Shown here in pieces: positions 40,901 through 51,895 of a DNA stretch of 64,000 nucleotides. The DNA comes from Hydractinia symbiolongicarpus (lineage: Eukaryota > Cnidaria > Hydrozoa > Anthoathecata > Hydractiniidae). The stretch is from the NCBI RefSeq assembly GCF_029227915.1, contig NC_079876.1, forward strand, positions 15,686,001-15,750,000, in the 5' to 3' direction. Both the position numbers and the translations under genes were made by a program. The stretch's first letter is position 1, and each line of letters begins with the position of its first letter. The notes under the pieces are model-generated. The model did not search any database and was not told the origin of the DNA. It was given only the letters and a program-made list of their open reading frames with translations.

Positions 40901-42079
40901 TCCCTTCCTGTCACTGTGAAACTCATTCCCTCTCTTTATCATGAACTTCACCAATCTCAAACAAATTGTTCAGTCGCATTCGAGTTCGAGATAGAAAAAG
41001 AGAGAGAAGCTACTGTAGCATAATATATATGAAAAAATTCATGATCTTGACCCAGCCTACATATGCACATTCTACATCGCAGCGATTCAACAACTATTTT
41101 TGACAGAATACGGGTGGCTAGAATGTTGTTGATTTATTTTATATTTTTGACCATTGAAATTGAACTGTGAATCTTCCTTCCCGTCCAAAAGAAACAAGCA
41201 AACAAAAACAAAAGAAAACCAGGAGGACGTTGCTCATAACAAAGCCTATTTATTCGTTAATGAAGTTTTGTGGAATGACCTCCTGTGAAAACAACCTATA
41301 GCTACAATAACTGTCATTTGTTATGTGTCCGCCAGGGGGTAATCAGCGTATAGGCGTTTTACGTGTGTTCATGTATCTGCCGCTTAAGTTATACGTGCTT
41401 TAGGATGAGATAATGAGAAATGTTCGTCTTAAGAAGGCGTACTGGTACTAATATACTGATGTTATGGTATGTTTCATAGCTGAACCAATATTTCGTGGAC
41501 ATTTACTTATACAATTACAGAGGGATGTTGTGTAATATCTTTATCTGGTAAAGAAAAAAGTCTTTTAATACTTTTTCTTTTATTACTCAATCCAGTTGAA
41601 CTATCTTATGACATACGTACCTAACAATACGCTTGTATCAAGAACTTGCTGTCAATGGTTGAGAACTTTTGGAGAAGGTCGTTACTTGTTGGTTGGCAAA
41701 AGAAAGTACTTAGAAATATTAGAGTTGTGACTTTCTTGTCTTTATATTTTATTGTGTTTCTTTTGCGTCAAGTCTTGTTGTCTTTGGGTTGGTCCCAGGA
41801 AGTCTGTGACGTGGTGTAACACGATCATTATTACATTTATTAATGAAAAAAGTTTACATTGCCTGTGTGAATGGAACATTTATATATATTTAAGCTATGA
41901 AATTATTTAAAATTCCTTTTTCAAAACTTGCATGCATTTACGTACATTATGGATGCTCTTGACTAATTTAAAGAAAATAATTTTCGAAACGATAAGAACA
42001 AACTAAAAAAACAAATAATATTTACGAAAATGTGAGTTTGTTGAAAGTTCATGAAGTTTATGAACATTATTATTTGTTT

Positions 42080-42266
42080 GTTTTTCCACGTTCCGTAAAA
42101 TAGAGCATAATTGTTTGTTTTTCCACGTTCTGCAAAATAGAGCACCATTATTTGTATGTTTCTCCACCTTCCGTAAAACAGAGCACAATTGTTTGTTTTT
42201 CCACGTTCTGCAAAATAGAGCACCGTTATTTGTATGTTATTCTACGTTCCGTAAAATAGAGCACAA
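42080..42266. repeat. 36-bp tandem repeat arranged as dimers
   Basis: About five units containing CCACGTTC(C/T)G(T/C)AAAATAGAGCA. Alternate units are more alike than neighbours, so the true period is about 72 bp. It lies some 380 bases upstream of the next gene. Confidence 0.85.
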
Positions 42267-42646
42267 TATTTATATATCAGCAATAGATACCCAACGCAAA
42301 TAATCCCTTTACCCCTCCCCCCCTCCCCCTCCTCCTATTTCAAGTAAACGTGAGAGCTATTAAGCCTTTTGTTAATCATTCCCAAGGAAAATGAATTTTT
42401 TCGATCAGCTTTGTTCTAAGGGCTTTCATATCTTATTGATACGGTTATAATAAATTTAATAGCTTCTTTTAGAAAACCACTACTACATAAAACACTGAGA
42501 TATTTCACCCTCTCCGAATATATATAGCCTACCATTTTCGTGGTAATCTTGCTTAGCAATTTTATTGGTATTTATACAACATGTGATACGTGTCTTTCAT
42601 CTTCACTCCTAATTTTTTATAGGTTTGTTTGCAAACTTTTCGCAAG

Positions 42647-45070
42647 ATGTTATCGTTCAAAGAAAGTCCATTTATGCGGCGACCAAGTCTACCATCCAGC
42701 GACGCAACCTTCATTTTGAATGGTTTAGAAAATTTAATACCAAATTTGAACACCATTATCAAGAAAATGCTAAATTTGGATCTCCCCGTACATTCTCAGC
42801 AACGCCGTCATTCTATGAATGATATACCGATGATCGAAGTCAAACCACCGTCACCAGGGACACCACCGACACGACGTCCGTCATATATTGCAGATAACCT
42901 AAATAAAGTTTTAAACGAAACTCTTGAAATTTGTAGAATAAAGATTCGTCGCTGCTCTGCGCCATCAATGCAATCATTTCTCGACGTCGAAAAGCCGACG
43001 GATAAACCACGTCGAGTGTCGATGCCGTGTATTTCAGCTGAACATTTGCTACAAGTTCCAAAACCGAGTAAAAATAAACGAAGACAACGTCGTCATAGTT
43101 TACCATCTGTAGCACTTTCGTCACAAAGTGACGACGCATTAAAGCCGCCTGGGAGACGAAATAAGCGGCATAGCGTGACGAACTTTTCGTCGGGTCAAGA
43201 TCTATATTCTGCATACAGAAGCCAAACAAATATTCCATTTAAAGTTCATGAAATTTATATCTCTGGCAATCATAATAGCTTGGTACACTTAGAAAAAAAC
43301 ATAAATAATGACGTAATTAATAACGATGACGTCATAGTAAACATGGCAGCTAGTATTGAATCAAAACAAAGCGGTTCACGCGAGATCAAAAAAGATTTTT
43401 CAGTTCATACATCGTATGACGTCAATTATCATGTACCGGTAACACAGGATGGAGAGAGACAATTAAAAACCGAGTCAGCTGATTATTCAAATAGCTTTTT
43501 ATTACACGAGAGTGAAAAGCAATTAAAAAATAATAAGGGCTTGGAAAATTCATTGATTAACGAGACGCAAAGCTGTAAAACTTTTAACACAATTAATTCG
43601 CAGGACGCGCTTGAAAATCAACTTAATTTACAAGACAACGGTGATTCGAATATCACGGAAGACTTCAAAAAGTTGAGAAGTGGATTTATTGAACAAACAT
43701 TTATACGAGAAGTTACGCCTTATCGTCACATATCAAGCTGTGAAAGTTTTAATAACAATACAATCAAATTACAAGATTTGAATAATCGAGATAAAAACAA
43801 CAATAGTAGTTGTCTCGATTATACAGACTTGAAGAATAAAGGCGGTTGTATCGAAACAAACGGTTTTTGTGGTGTAGCTAAGAATACTTCACTTGGCTCG
43901 CAACAATTAATTGAACGTTGTGAAGATTTCGAAACACGAGAACTACTTAATGAGCATAAAGAGTTACACGCACAGAAAGAACGCAACGTGCAACAGAAGC
44001 TAGAAGAGAAAAAGAATATTAAAAGTTTTTCAAGTAAAATGAAGTTCGACGTGAAAACAGAATCTCTTATCGACTTTAACGTAACAGAAGAAATGATCGA
44101 TATAAAGAAATTTCAGGATCGAGAAAAATTAGTGCTCGATTTGAGTGTGAACGACGAGTTGTTCCACACGACAACGACAGCTGATGTTGATGTCACTTTA
44201 ACCGATGACGTCGTTAATAATAGAGAAAATGCGATATCGTCGGAAAATACCGGAAATTGGTTAATTGACGCCAACAGCAAAACAGATTCCAAAGTTACTA
44301 AATATAATGAGAGATCTTCTAACAAAAACAAAATTGAATCCTTGTCTGCTACTAGCTCCCCGACTAAAAGTCATTTACCGGAACCACTAGAAAAGGCTAG
44401 CAGCATGTCTCATTTAGACAACTTTGTACGAACATCGAAACATTTACTTCAGCGGGGACAGCGAGCAATTTCATTACATGAAGATTCTATAAAACACTCA
44501 GATATGTTTAATTCATTAGGTTCCACCCGTCAACCCGGTAGTCATGGCAACCTTGAAGAAAAAACGTCAGGCTCTTTAGATGAATTAGAGACAAACCAGA
44601 AATTACGACCAGTTCGAATGAACAAAGAATTTGCGAACGCTATGTTTCGCAAAGCAGTCAGTTTGTGCGAACTACAAAACATGAAACTGAAAGAAAACAT
44701 GGCAAAGATTGAAAAAAGATTTATTTCGACTGAAGTTATCAGCAAAGACGTCGAAGAAGACACGGATGAGTGGTTTCCACGTCTGTCGTACAAAGATTGC
44801 TCGTCTTGTACGTCATGTCGGTCAAGATCGTCGTCATATCATTCGCTGCTTTACGATGAAGACACGGCAACGAATTATCAAATTTATCAGCCGACGGTAT
44901 GTGACGTTGATGATAACACGAAAATCACGTCAAAAAATAACGACGAAACGGTTTCTCCGACCGATAAAATGGCGGCCTTTAAGTCGAAAAAGGACATGTT
45001 TGTGAAGCAAAGCCACACAGCTTTGGGGAGTTTTAAAGAGAAACTTCGGAGAACAAAATCCAAAACATAA
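42647..45070 (+). CDS. Unknown 807-residue protein with an N-terminal RRxS array
   Basis: I do not recognise this gene. It is a single open exon of 807 codons from ATG 42647; the frame continues six codons upstream, but without ATG and up to a splice acceptor at 42622. The first 180 residues hold seven basic-basic-x-Ser sites (Ser 14, 56, 79, 104, 125, 151 and 176), several followed by x-Pro (RRPSLP, RRCSAP, RRVSMP, RRHSLP). These are typical targets of PKA- or CaMK/AMPK-type kinases and potential 14-3-3 sites. The middle is acidic, Asn/Glu-rich and probably disordered. The C-terminal part has a helical region (NKEFANAMFRKAVSLCELQN), a Ser/Cys cluster (SSCTSCRSRSSS) and a basic end (KEKLRRTKSKT). 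No membrane segment or signal peptide is seen. A phosphorylation-controlled scaffold is a guess. Confidence 0.82.
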   Translation: MLSFKESPFMRRPSLPSSDATFILNGLENLIPNLNTIIKKMLNLDLPVHSQQRRHSMNDIPMIEVKPPSPGTPPTRRPSYIADNLNKVLNETLEICRIKIRRCSAPSMQSFLDVEKPTDKPRRVSMPCISAEHLLQVPKPSKNKRRQRRHSLPSVALSSQSDDALKPPGRRNKRHSVTNFSSGQDLYSAYRSQTNIPFKVHEIYISGNHNSLVHLEKNINNDVINNDDVIVNMAASIESKQSGSREIKKDFSVHTSYDVNYHVPVTQDGERQLKTESADYSNSFLLHESEKQLKNNKGLENSLINETQSCKTFNTINSQDALENQLNLQDNGDSNITEDFKKLRSGFIEQTFIREVTPYRHISSCESFNNNTIKLQDLNNRDKNNNSSCLDYTDLKNKGGCIETNGFCGVAKNTSLGSQQLIERCEDFETRELLNEHKELHAQKERNVQQKLEEKKNIKSFSSKMKFDVKTESLIDFNVTEEMIDIKKFQDREKLVLDLSVNDELFHTTTTADVDVTLTDDVVNNRENAISSENTGNWLIDANSKTDSKVTKYNERSSNKNKIESLSATSSPTKSHLPEPLEKASSMSHLDNFVRTSKHLLQRGQRAISLHEDSIKHSDMFNSLGSTRQPGSHGNLEEKTSGSLDELETNQKLRPVRMNKEFANAMFRKAVSLCELQNMKLKENMAKIEKRFISTEVISKDVEEDTDEWFPRLSYKDCSSCTSCRSRSSSYHSLLYDEDTATNYQIYQPTVCDVDDNTKITSKNNDETVSPTDKMAAFKSKKDMFVKQSHTALGSFKEKLRRTKSKT

Positions 45071-45140
45071 CATGCGAGAAGTTTTTAGTTTTATCTATTT
45101 ATTTACTTGTTAAGTTTTTAAATCCTTTTAAAATATAGAT

Positions 45141-45163
45141 TTTTATTTATTTATTTATTTATG
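45141..45163 (+). promoter_or_regulatory. AU-rich element in the 3' UTR
   Basis: Overlapping TTATTTATT nonamers about 75 bases after the stop codon. In animal mRNAs such clusters usually shorten transcript life. That they act this way here is inference. Confidence 0.5.
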
Positions 45164-45671
45164 CTTGTTTGAAGTAACCGCTAGAATCTTCATTTCTATT
45201 CCCACTGTCCATAGGTGTTGGTACTTGTCTATTGATAACATATGTATATAGCTCAGCGAGAAGGAATAACTGACGTGAGAAAACAACCCAACGATTGTTT
45301 ATCTGTAGAGATATGACGCAGTAATGTCACACAGCTGGTTCACTAGGTCTCCAGTTATTATTTATAGTTTAATGTCTGAGTTACTGTTTATCCTGAAAAG
45401 AATTAAAAAAAGTTATTTTCATTTCATATAGCGCTGAAAAGCTAAAATTGTGCATACAAACAGGGCATAGGTTCCCAAAATTAAGAAACAGAAATTGTGT
45501 ATTTTTTAAAAAGCATGCGGTAAGCACATTTTGCTAAACATGCTGGCCAACCCACATCTTGTTTGCGGTTCGTAATTAGTGACAACTAACAGCTAAGCTG
45601 TTTCTCTTTTAACGGCGTACTAATCGTTGCACGGTCGTGCGTTCAATCGGCACAATGTCCACTGGAAACAG
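45164..45671. other. Intergenic stretch, nothing recognised
   Basis: Probably the rest of the 3' UTR followed by unique sequence up to the Helitron-like array. Confidence 0.5.
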
Positions 45672-46254
45672 GCTATATAATAATACCATAAGTGTGTTTG
45701 TCTGTGTGTCTGTGACAGGCAAAGTGGATGTCTTCATTTTCCTTTCATGTCGCCGAAAAACTTATGTCTAATATGTTAAACTTTTTGACGTTACGGCGCC
45801 ACGTCAATAACACTACTTTAACGTCAATATCCTATATTAAATTAATGAAGCCATTACAGTGCACCTAAAATTTTGAGGCTAAATAACTTGGAAACGAGGT
45901 GGTGACGTCAATGATTTTTCACCGCGTAGGTAACTAGGGACTACCTGGGATCAATTTGGGTAAGTTTTCCAAACCTTGGTCACCAAATCCGTTTCGGAAT
46001 GGACGGGTTAATGACGTCATAAAAACTTTTAAACCCTAATATCTCTGCACCCGTTTGTCAAAAGTACACGATCCTATACATTTTCTTGACCAGCGTTTCA
46101 AGATCTATACGATGAAGGCAACAGGCACACACATTTCTGAAAAAAAAATTTTGTGTTCTGACATTTCTCTGCTGATGTCATCAAAATTTAAATGACGGTT
46201 GTTTTTCTCTATTATCCTGCCTAAGTGGATTTTTCCACGGGCCTTATCGACTAG
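45672..46254 (+). mobile_element. Helitron-like element, about 583 bp (tandem copy 1)
   Basis: It starts near GCTATATAATAATACC (the TC is mutated) and ends with GTGGATTTTTCCACGGGCC, TTATCGA and CTAG at 46251-46254. It shares long interior blocks with the next copy, for example CCAAATCCGTTTCGGAATGG and GATCTATACGATGAAGGCAA. There is no coding capacity. Confidence 0.75.
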
Positions 46255-46858
46255 TCTATATAATAATACGCCAGTTCTGTGTGTGACTTTTGCAAAGTGG
46301 ATAAAATTTCTTTGAAAAAGTCTATAAAACCTCGCCTATAAATTTGTTCTGTAAATTAGCAAACTTTGACGTTAGAGTAATATTGACGTCAAAGGAAAGT
46401 ATATTGAGATTAGTGAAGCCATTGCATTGCACTTATAAATTTAAGGCTAAATAACTTGGAAACAGGTGGAAATAACTGACGTCATCTCCTGCGTTGGTAA
46501 CTAGGGACTACCTGGGATTAATTTGGGTAATTTTCCCAATCCCGGGTCCCCAAATCCGTTTCGGAATGGACGGTTTGATGACGTCATCTAAAAATCTGCA
46601 ACCGTTTGTCAAAAGTACATAATCCTATACATTTTCTTGATCAGCGTTTCAAGATCTATACGATGAAGGCAACAGGTATACAAATTTCGAAAGAAAATTT
46701 TTTTGTTGTGCATTAAGCTCTACACAATAGAGCCAACGTAAAAACAAAGTTCTAATTTTTTTTGCAGATGGGTTGCTGACGTCATCAAAATTCATATGAC
46801 GCTTATTTTTCAATTTTATTCTGCTTCAGTGGATTTTTCCACGGGCTTTATCGACAAG
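46255..46858 (+). mobile_element. Helitron-like element, about 604 bp (tandem copy 2)
   Basis: It begins with TCTATATAATAATACG exactly where copy 1 ends and finishes with the same hairpin type and CAAG at 46855-46858 (a CTAG variant). Similarity to copy 1 runs through most of its length. Several GACGTCA palindromes are present. Confidence 0.75.
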
Positions 46859-46987
46859 TCTATATTATAATGCCCGTATACGTCTGTCCATCTGTCACGC
46901 AAAATGGTACCGAAAGTAGCGAGACGCACGCTATGCGGTTTAAAAAGAACGGGCAAACCCGTGGATTTTCCACGGGCCACCAACTAT
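46859..46987 (+). mobile_element. Short Helitron-like element, about 129 bp (tandem copy 3)
   Basis: It begins at the base after copy 2 with TCTATATTATAATGCC and ends with CCCGTGGATTTTCCACGGG and CTAT. It nearly matches the minus-strand element at 6877-7004. Confidence 0.78.
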
Positions 46988-47097
46988 TTCTTATAAATCT
47001 CTTACAAATAAAGCAGTTCCAATTCTTGATTGAACTAAAAGGGTTGAATTGTTTTCAAATCATCTTTTTTAATTTCTTTCACCAAAATTATTACAGT

Positions 47098-47269
47098 ATG
47101 CTAAGTAAAGAAACGGCTATATATTTGTTTGGGTACTCGAATCTGGAAGTTCTCTTTTCTCTCATTATTATTTCCTACATAAATGTGGCCGCTGGAATTT
47201 ATATCCAAAGGATTTTCTTTAGTGTTATGAAGAAAAAATATAGTAGATTTGTGCAACAGATGGGGTTTG
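47098..47269 (+). other. Possible exon with a membrane segment
   Basis: It is flanked by AAAATTATTACAG and a GTGAGAAG donor. From ATG 47099 the frame reads LSKETAIYLFGYSNLEVLF, a hydrophobic stretch SLIIISYINVAAGIYI, then KKKYSRFVQQMGFEG. The composition is protein-like, but no family is recognised and no partner exon is secure. Confidence 0.3.
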
Positions 47270-47369
47270 AAGGTGAGAAGGAAACAATTTTCTTTTTTCA
47301 TATTTTTTTAAACAAAATCAATGGTGATTGAATACGGCTCAATGAAGTCGTCCAACTATAGAACTTTGT

Positions 47370-47785
47370 GTACGTTTTTTAGTATAGAATTTTTAAGAAT
47401 ACACTCATTAAGCTCTTTTGCCCAGGTTCTTCTTTTTCTTTCGCCGACTCGTGAAAACGTTCAATATCACCTACCCTGGTATTTCTTACGCAGGGTTTGT
47501 CATCAATTAACTATGTCATCATCTAGTTCCCTCTCTTCAGATGATGGTAAGGGTGACCTGGCTTCATCTAGAGATAATTCTTCCTTGCGTTTTCTCTTTA
47601 CTTATTTTTATTTTTGTTACGTTTTTGCTTTTTCGATTTCTTTTATATTTCTTATATAAACAGACTGTGACTACTGTGGTTCACATGTGAACATTTGACT
47701 TCACCATTCTTGTTGAGGGTACCTTCTGTTTCTTTATTCGGATCACTAACGTCCTGAGTAGGAGTTGTGGACATCGTTGAAATCA
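47370..47785 (-). other. Possible small or decayed gene on the minus strand
   Basis: Reading down the minus strand: STTPTQDVSDPNKETEGTLN after an ATG near 47776; then KRKRKEELSLDEARSPLP with SSEERELDDDIV; then, after a frame change, DKPCVRNTRVGDIERFHESA. Each is protein-like and hydrophilic. The plus strand also has an open frame and a pyrimidine tract with AG at about 47661, so the coding strand is uncertain. Confidence 0.25.
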
Positions 47786-48289
47786 GATAAGGTAGAAAAT
47801 AAAATACCGATGCAAAAATTTCAGATTACGAAATCACTTAAATCTTGCTGAATTTCCATTCGTCTGACGACGAGATTGACAGTGGTGGACGTGGTAGACG
47901 TAGCGTGGTGGTAGACGTACCGACGATGAGATTGACAGTGGTGGACGTACCGACGAACAGATTGGCAGTGGTAGACGTAACGTGAACTAGCTTTGTTTAC
48001 GGTACTACGGTATTGATATCCAGTTGGATTTAATGGTTAGGTTGAGAACTCAGTTTTATATTGACTGAGATTTTTAAAATCAAAACTTTGTACATTACTA
48101 ATTAAACATAACAAAAACAAAATTTTTGATTCTTATATGAAAGATTTTAAAAGACTCAACAAAATGTCGACGTCATTTACTACTTTTTGTTAAAGAAATG
48201 TAACACATTTTGTGAATAGTTATTAACAGTAACGTTAAAAATAGCTAGAAATATATATAAATATAGCTACATTAGCCAAAAAATTGACT

Positions 48290-49990
48290 GACAATCGCTC
48301 TCTCAATCCAATTTATATCTGTGTTTATATTCTATTCATTGTCTCTTTAACTACCCAAATATATAAATAGCTACCAATCTGTGTTTATATTCCTTTCATT
48401 GTCTCTTTAACTACCCAAATATATAAATAGCTACCAATCTGTGTTTATATTCCATTCATTGTCTCTTTAACTACCCAAATATATAAATAGCTACCAATCT
48501 GTGTTTATATTCCTTTCATTGTCTCTTTCACTACCCAAATATATAAATAGCTACCAATCTGTGTTTATATTCCATTCATTGTCTCTTTCACTACCCAAAT
48601 ATATAAATAGCTACCAATCTGTGTTTATATTCCATTCATTGTCTCTTTCACTACCCAAATATATAAATAGCTACCAATCTGTGTTTATATTCCATTCATT
48701 GTCTCTTTCACTACCCAAATATATAAATAGCTACCAATCTGTGTTTATATTCCTTTCATTGTCTCTTTCACTACCCAAATATATAAATAGCTACCAATCT
48801 GTGTTTATATTCCATTCATTGTCTCTTTAACTACCCAAATATATAAATAGCTACCAATCTGTGTTTATATTCCTTTCTTGTCTCTTTAACTACCCAAATA
48901 TATAAATAGCTACCAATCTGTGTTTATATTCCATTCATTGTCTCTTTCACTACCCAAATATATAAATAGCTACCAATCTGTGTTTATATTCCATTCATTG
49001 TCTCTTTAACTACCCAAATATATAAATAGCTACCAATCTGTGTTTATATTCCTTTCATTGTCTCTTTCACTACCCAAATATATAAATAGCTACCAATCTG
49101 TGTTTATATTCCATTCATTGTCTCTTTCACTACCCAAATATATAAATAGCTACCAATCTGTGTTTATATTCCATTCATTGTCTCTTTCACTACCCAAATA
49201 TATAAATAGCTACCAATCTGTGTTTATATTCCATTCATTGTCTCTTTCACTACCCAAATATATAAATAGCTACCAATCTGTGTTTATATTCCTTTCATTG
49301 TCTCTTTCACTACCCAAATATATAAATAGCTACCAATCTGTGTTTATATTCCATTCATTGTCTCTTTAACTACCCAAATATATAAATAGCTACCAATCTG
49401 TGTTTATATTCCTTTCTTGTCTCTTTAACTACCCAAATATATAAATAGCTACCAATCTGTGTTTATATTCCATTCATTGTCTCTTTCACTACCCAAATAT
49501 ATAAATAGCTACCAATCTGTGTTTATATTCCTTTCTTGTCTCTTTCACTATCCAAAAATATAAATAGCTACCAATCTGTGTTTATATTCCATTCATTGTC
49601 TCTTTCACTACCCAAATATATAAATAGCTACCAATCTGTGTTTATATTCCTTTCATTGTCTCTTTAACTACCCAAATATATAAATAGCTACCAATCTGTG
49701 TTTATATTCCATTCATTGTCTCTTTAACTACCCAAATATATAAATAGCTACCAATCTGTGTTTATATTCCATTCATTGTCTCTTTCACTACCCAAATATA
49801 TAAATAGCTACCAATCTGTGTTTATATTCCATTCATTGTCTCTTTCACTACCCAAATATATAAATAGCTACCAATCTGTGTTTATATTCCTTTCTTGTCT
49901 CTTTAACTACCCAAATATATAAATAGCTACCAATCTGTGTTTATATTCCTTTCATTGTCTCTTTCACTACCCAAATATATAAATAGCTAC
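48290..49990. repeat. 60-bp minisatellite, about 28 units, with a nine-unit higher-order repeat
   Basis: The unit contains CTACCCAAATATATAAATAG then CTACCAATCTGTGTTTATAT. Units vary at the same few positions (CCATTC/CCTTTC, a one-base deletion giving CCTTTCTTG, and TTAA/TTCA). The order of variants in units starting near 48482 repeats from about 49021, giving a 539-bp higher-order unit. Long open frames across it are artefacts. Confidence 0.97.
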
Positions 49991-51511
49991 TAACACTTCA
50001 ATAACTAGCTACATGCACATTGAAATATGCATCACAACTCGACAACAAAATCAAAATATATAAAAATATGATATTGCAAAGTAATATTGTCAACAAACGT
50101 ATTTCAAGTAAGTTTGAAAGTTTGCGACGACGATTATGAAGGTTCACAAAGATTACGCTTCTGCCTCTTTACTGGAATTATCAAAGTCTACGCGCTGCAC
50201 ACCTGAATGTTAGTCCCGGATCGTTTGTCCCGTAAAGTTTGAATTTTACACCAGTTGGCTGCACCATGGAAATATATACTACACACATTTTTGCCAAGGC
50301 AGAATGTTAGCTTACACCATTAGAAATTATCAAATATTTTGCAGGCCGAAATAGCGACGATTTGTATTTTTTGTCAGAAACAAGACGAACTCGGGCGCGA
50401 AGAGGCGGGGACTTCAAAATCCAGTTTTATACGCCCTGGGCGGTGGGCACAGGTGTTATCCTAATTTATTCAGGCCTCAGACGAAAAATTTAGAAAAAAA
50501 GGCTTACAGACATACACCTTAACTTTTGGAGCTGAATTTTTACTGGTGTATTTACACCTTCAACACCATAGCTAAATCCGCCCCTGTCCGCATCAACAAG
50601 TAACTCTCTAATGTAACTTAAAAGAGGCTACACATGTTAAATAGCTAGTTAAGTAGCAAACTAAAATATTTGGACGCTTTAGAGTTGTAAATTGATACAT
50701 TAATAATGCGATTCTTTCATTATTTTGTGTGACAGCTGAATCGAAAAAGCTCTCGTGTTTGTTGATAGCGCGCTGCCATTTTGAAAAACGACTCCAACCA
50801 CGTAACTAGCCTATTGTGTATTTAAGGGATTTCATATTCTCTTTAGTGACTTACACGAAAGTCGAGGTTATAGCAGGATAAAAGTTTCTAAGCGACACGG
50901 ACAAAAACAACATCTTAAATCATCTTGGATATCGTATTTGACACCCAAATGTAACTAACAGCGACAGAAAAGTATCTTACAAATAATTCATATCCATATC
51001 TTATTTTGCATAAAACTTACCTATCTACCTACTTTCTACGTAATGCTAGGCAAAACATACAAAATTATTGCATATAAAGTCAGTTGTAGCAACAAAAATG
51101 AATTTGAAATCTTTTTTCAGGTATTAATCAACTTCTTTATGCTATTTAGTGTCGCATTTTCAACAAATACAGTCCCTCCTTTGATCTTTGCTTTCTCATC
51201 AAAACAAACGTTTGATTTTACTGATACGTATTATATCTCGCAGACAGTAGTTTAAAAAAGAATACTAAAAATATCTACATATGTATACTTTTGCCTTTAA
51301 AAATGTAGCAAATTATGAAAAAGTAATTATTTATAAACAGGTTGCCTATATTGTTGCAATAAAGTGGGTATAATTTCTTCTACCTTGACCTTCTGAGTGG
51401 TCTGGATATAACGCACTGTTATTCAGAATGTGTGAGAATGAAGCGTAACATCGATGACGGAGATCTTACTTGAGTTGTTTTGTATCCCCTTCCATAAAAT
51501 TGTTTTGTTCG
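49991..51511. other. Intergenic stretch downstream of the transporter gene
   Basis: No supported exon. It has a 26-bp segment at 50841-50866 that also occurs inverted at 35538-35563. Confidence 0.5.
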
Positions 51512-51895
51512 TTAATCCTCGGTATCTGTTTTAGAATGTATCGTACTACAATCTTGTTCAGGTTCTGATTCCAATTGGATTACTCTTTTTTTGTTCAATG
51601 CTGGTGAAAGTGTTAAAGCAAAGATGCCATTGGATGTAAACAAAAGCGACAAAACAAAAAATGAAAAGTAGTGATTGCATGGAAATCCTATCGGATCAGT
51701 ATTCAATGATACGTCTTTGATGTTTGTGAGAGACCAAGAATATATGCTACCGATGGCAATTGGTGCGATAATTCTAAAGAGAAATAATACGTTAAAAAGT
51801 CATTATAGAAAAAAGTTGACACGTAAAAATTGAGAAGATTATATCTGCGAATGTACCTTCCAAGTGATAAAAAGATCATTGCAAGAGAATGGATT
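51512..51895 (-). repeat. Tandem duplicate of the transporter's last exon pair
   Basis: This unit holds a copy of the end of exon 53525-53366 (SLAMIFLSLGR), an 83-bp intron, and a second copy of the last exon (IIAPIAIGSIYSWSLTNIKD) with the natural C-terminus ending KTDTED. The first copy of the last exon, at 52087, is almost identical at base level over its first 120 bases. Confidence 0.85.

Larger units (their letters stand above)
37044..42646. other. Long intergenic stretch with short repeats, no supported gene
   Basis: Scattered short open frames (for example 38685-38921 and 40826-41023) show no domain or splice context. It contains the tandem repeats at 37787-37902 and 42080-42266. A splice acceptor (AATTTTTTATAG) ends at 42622, just before the next gene. 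Confidence 0.5.

Noticed and set aside
42840-43238. 132-codon minus-strand frame
   Set aside because: It is the shadow of the 807-residue plus-strand gene.
48501-49369. Two identical 109-residue repeat frames
   Set aside because: They arise from the 60-bp minisatellite, whose unit length is a multiple of three; no start context or splice sites support coding.
48290-49990. CRISPR-like impression of regularly spaced repeats
   Set aside because: The whole 60-bp unit repeats, there are no unique spacers, and the genome is eukaryotic.
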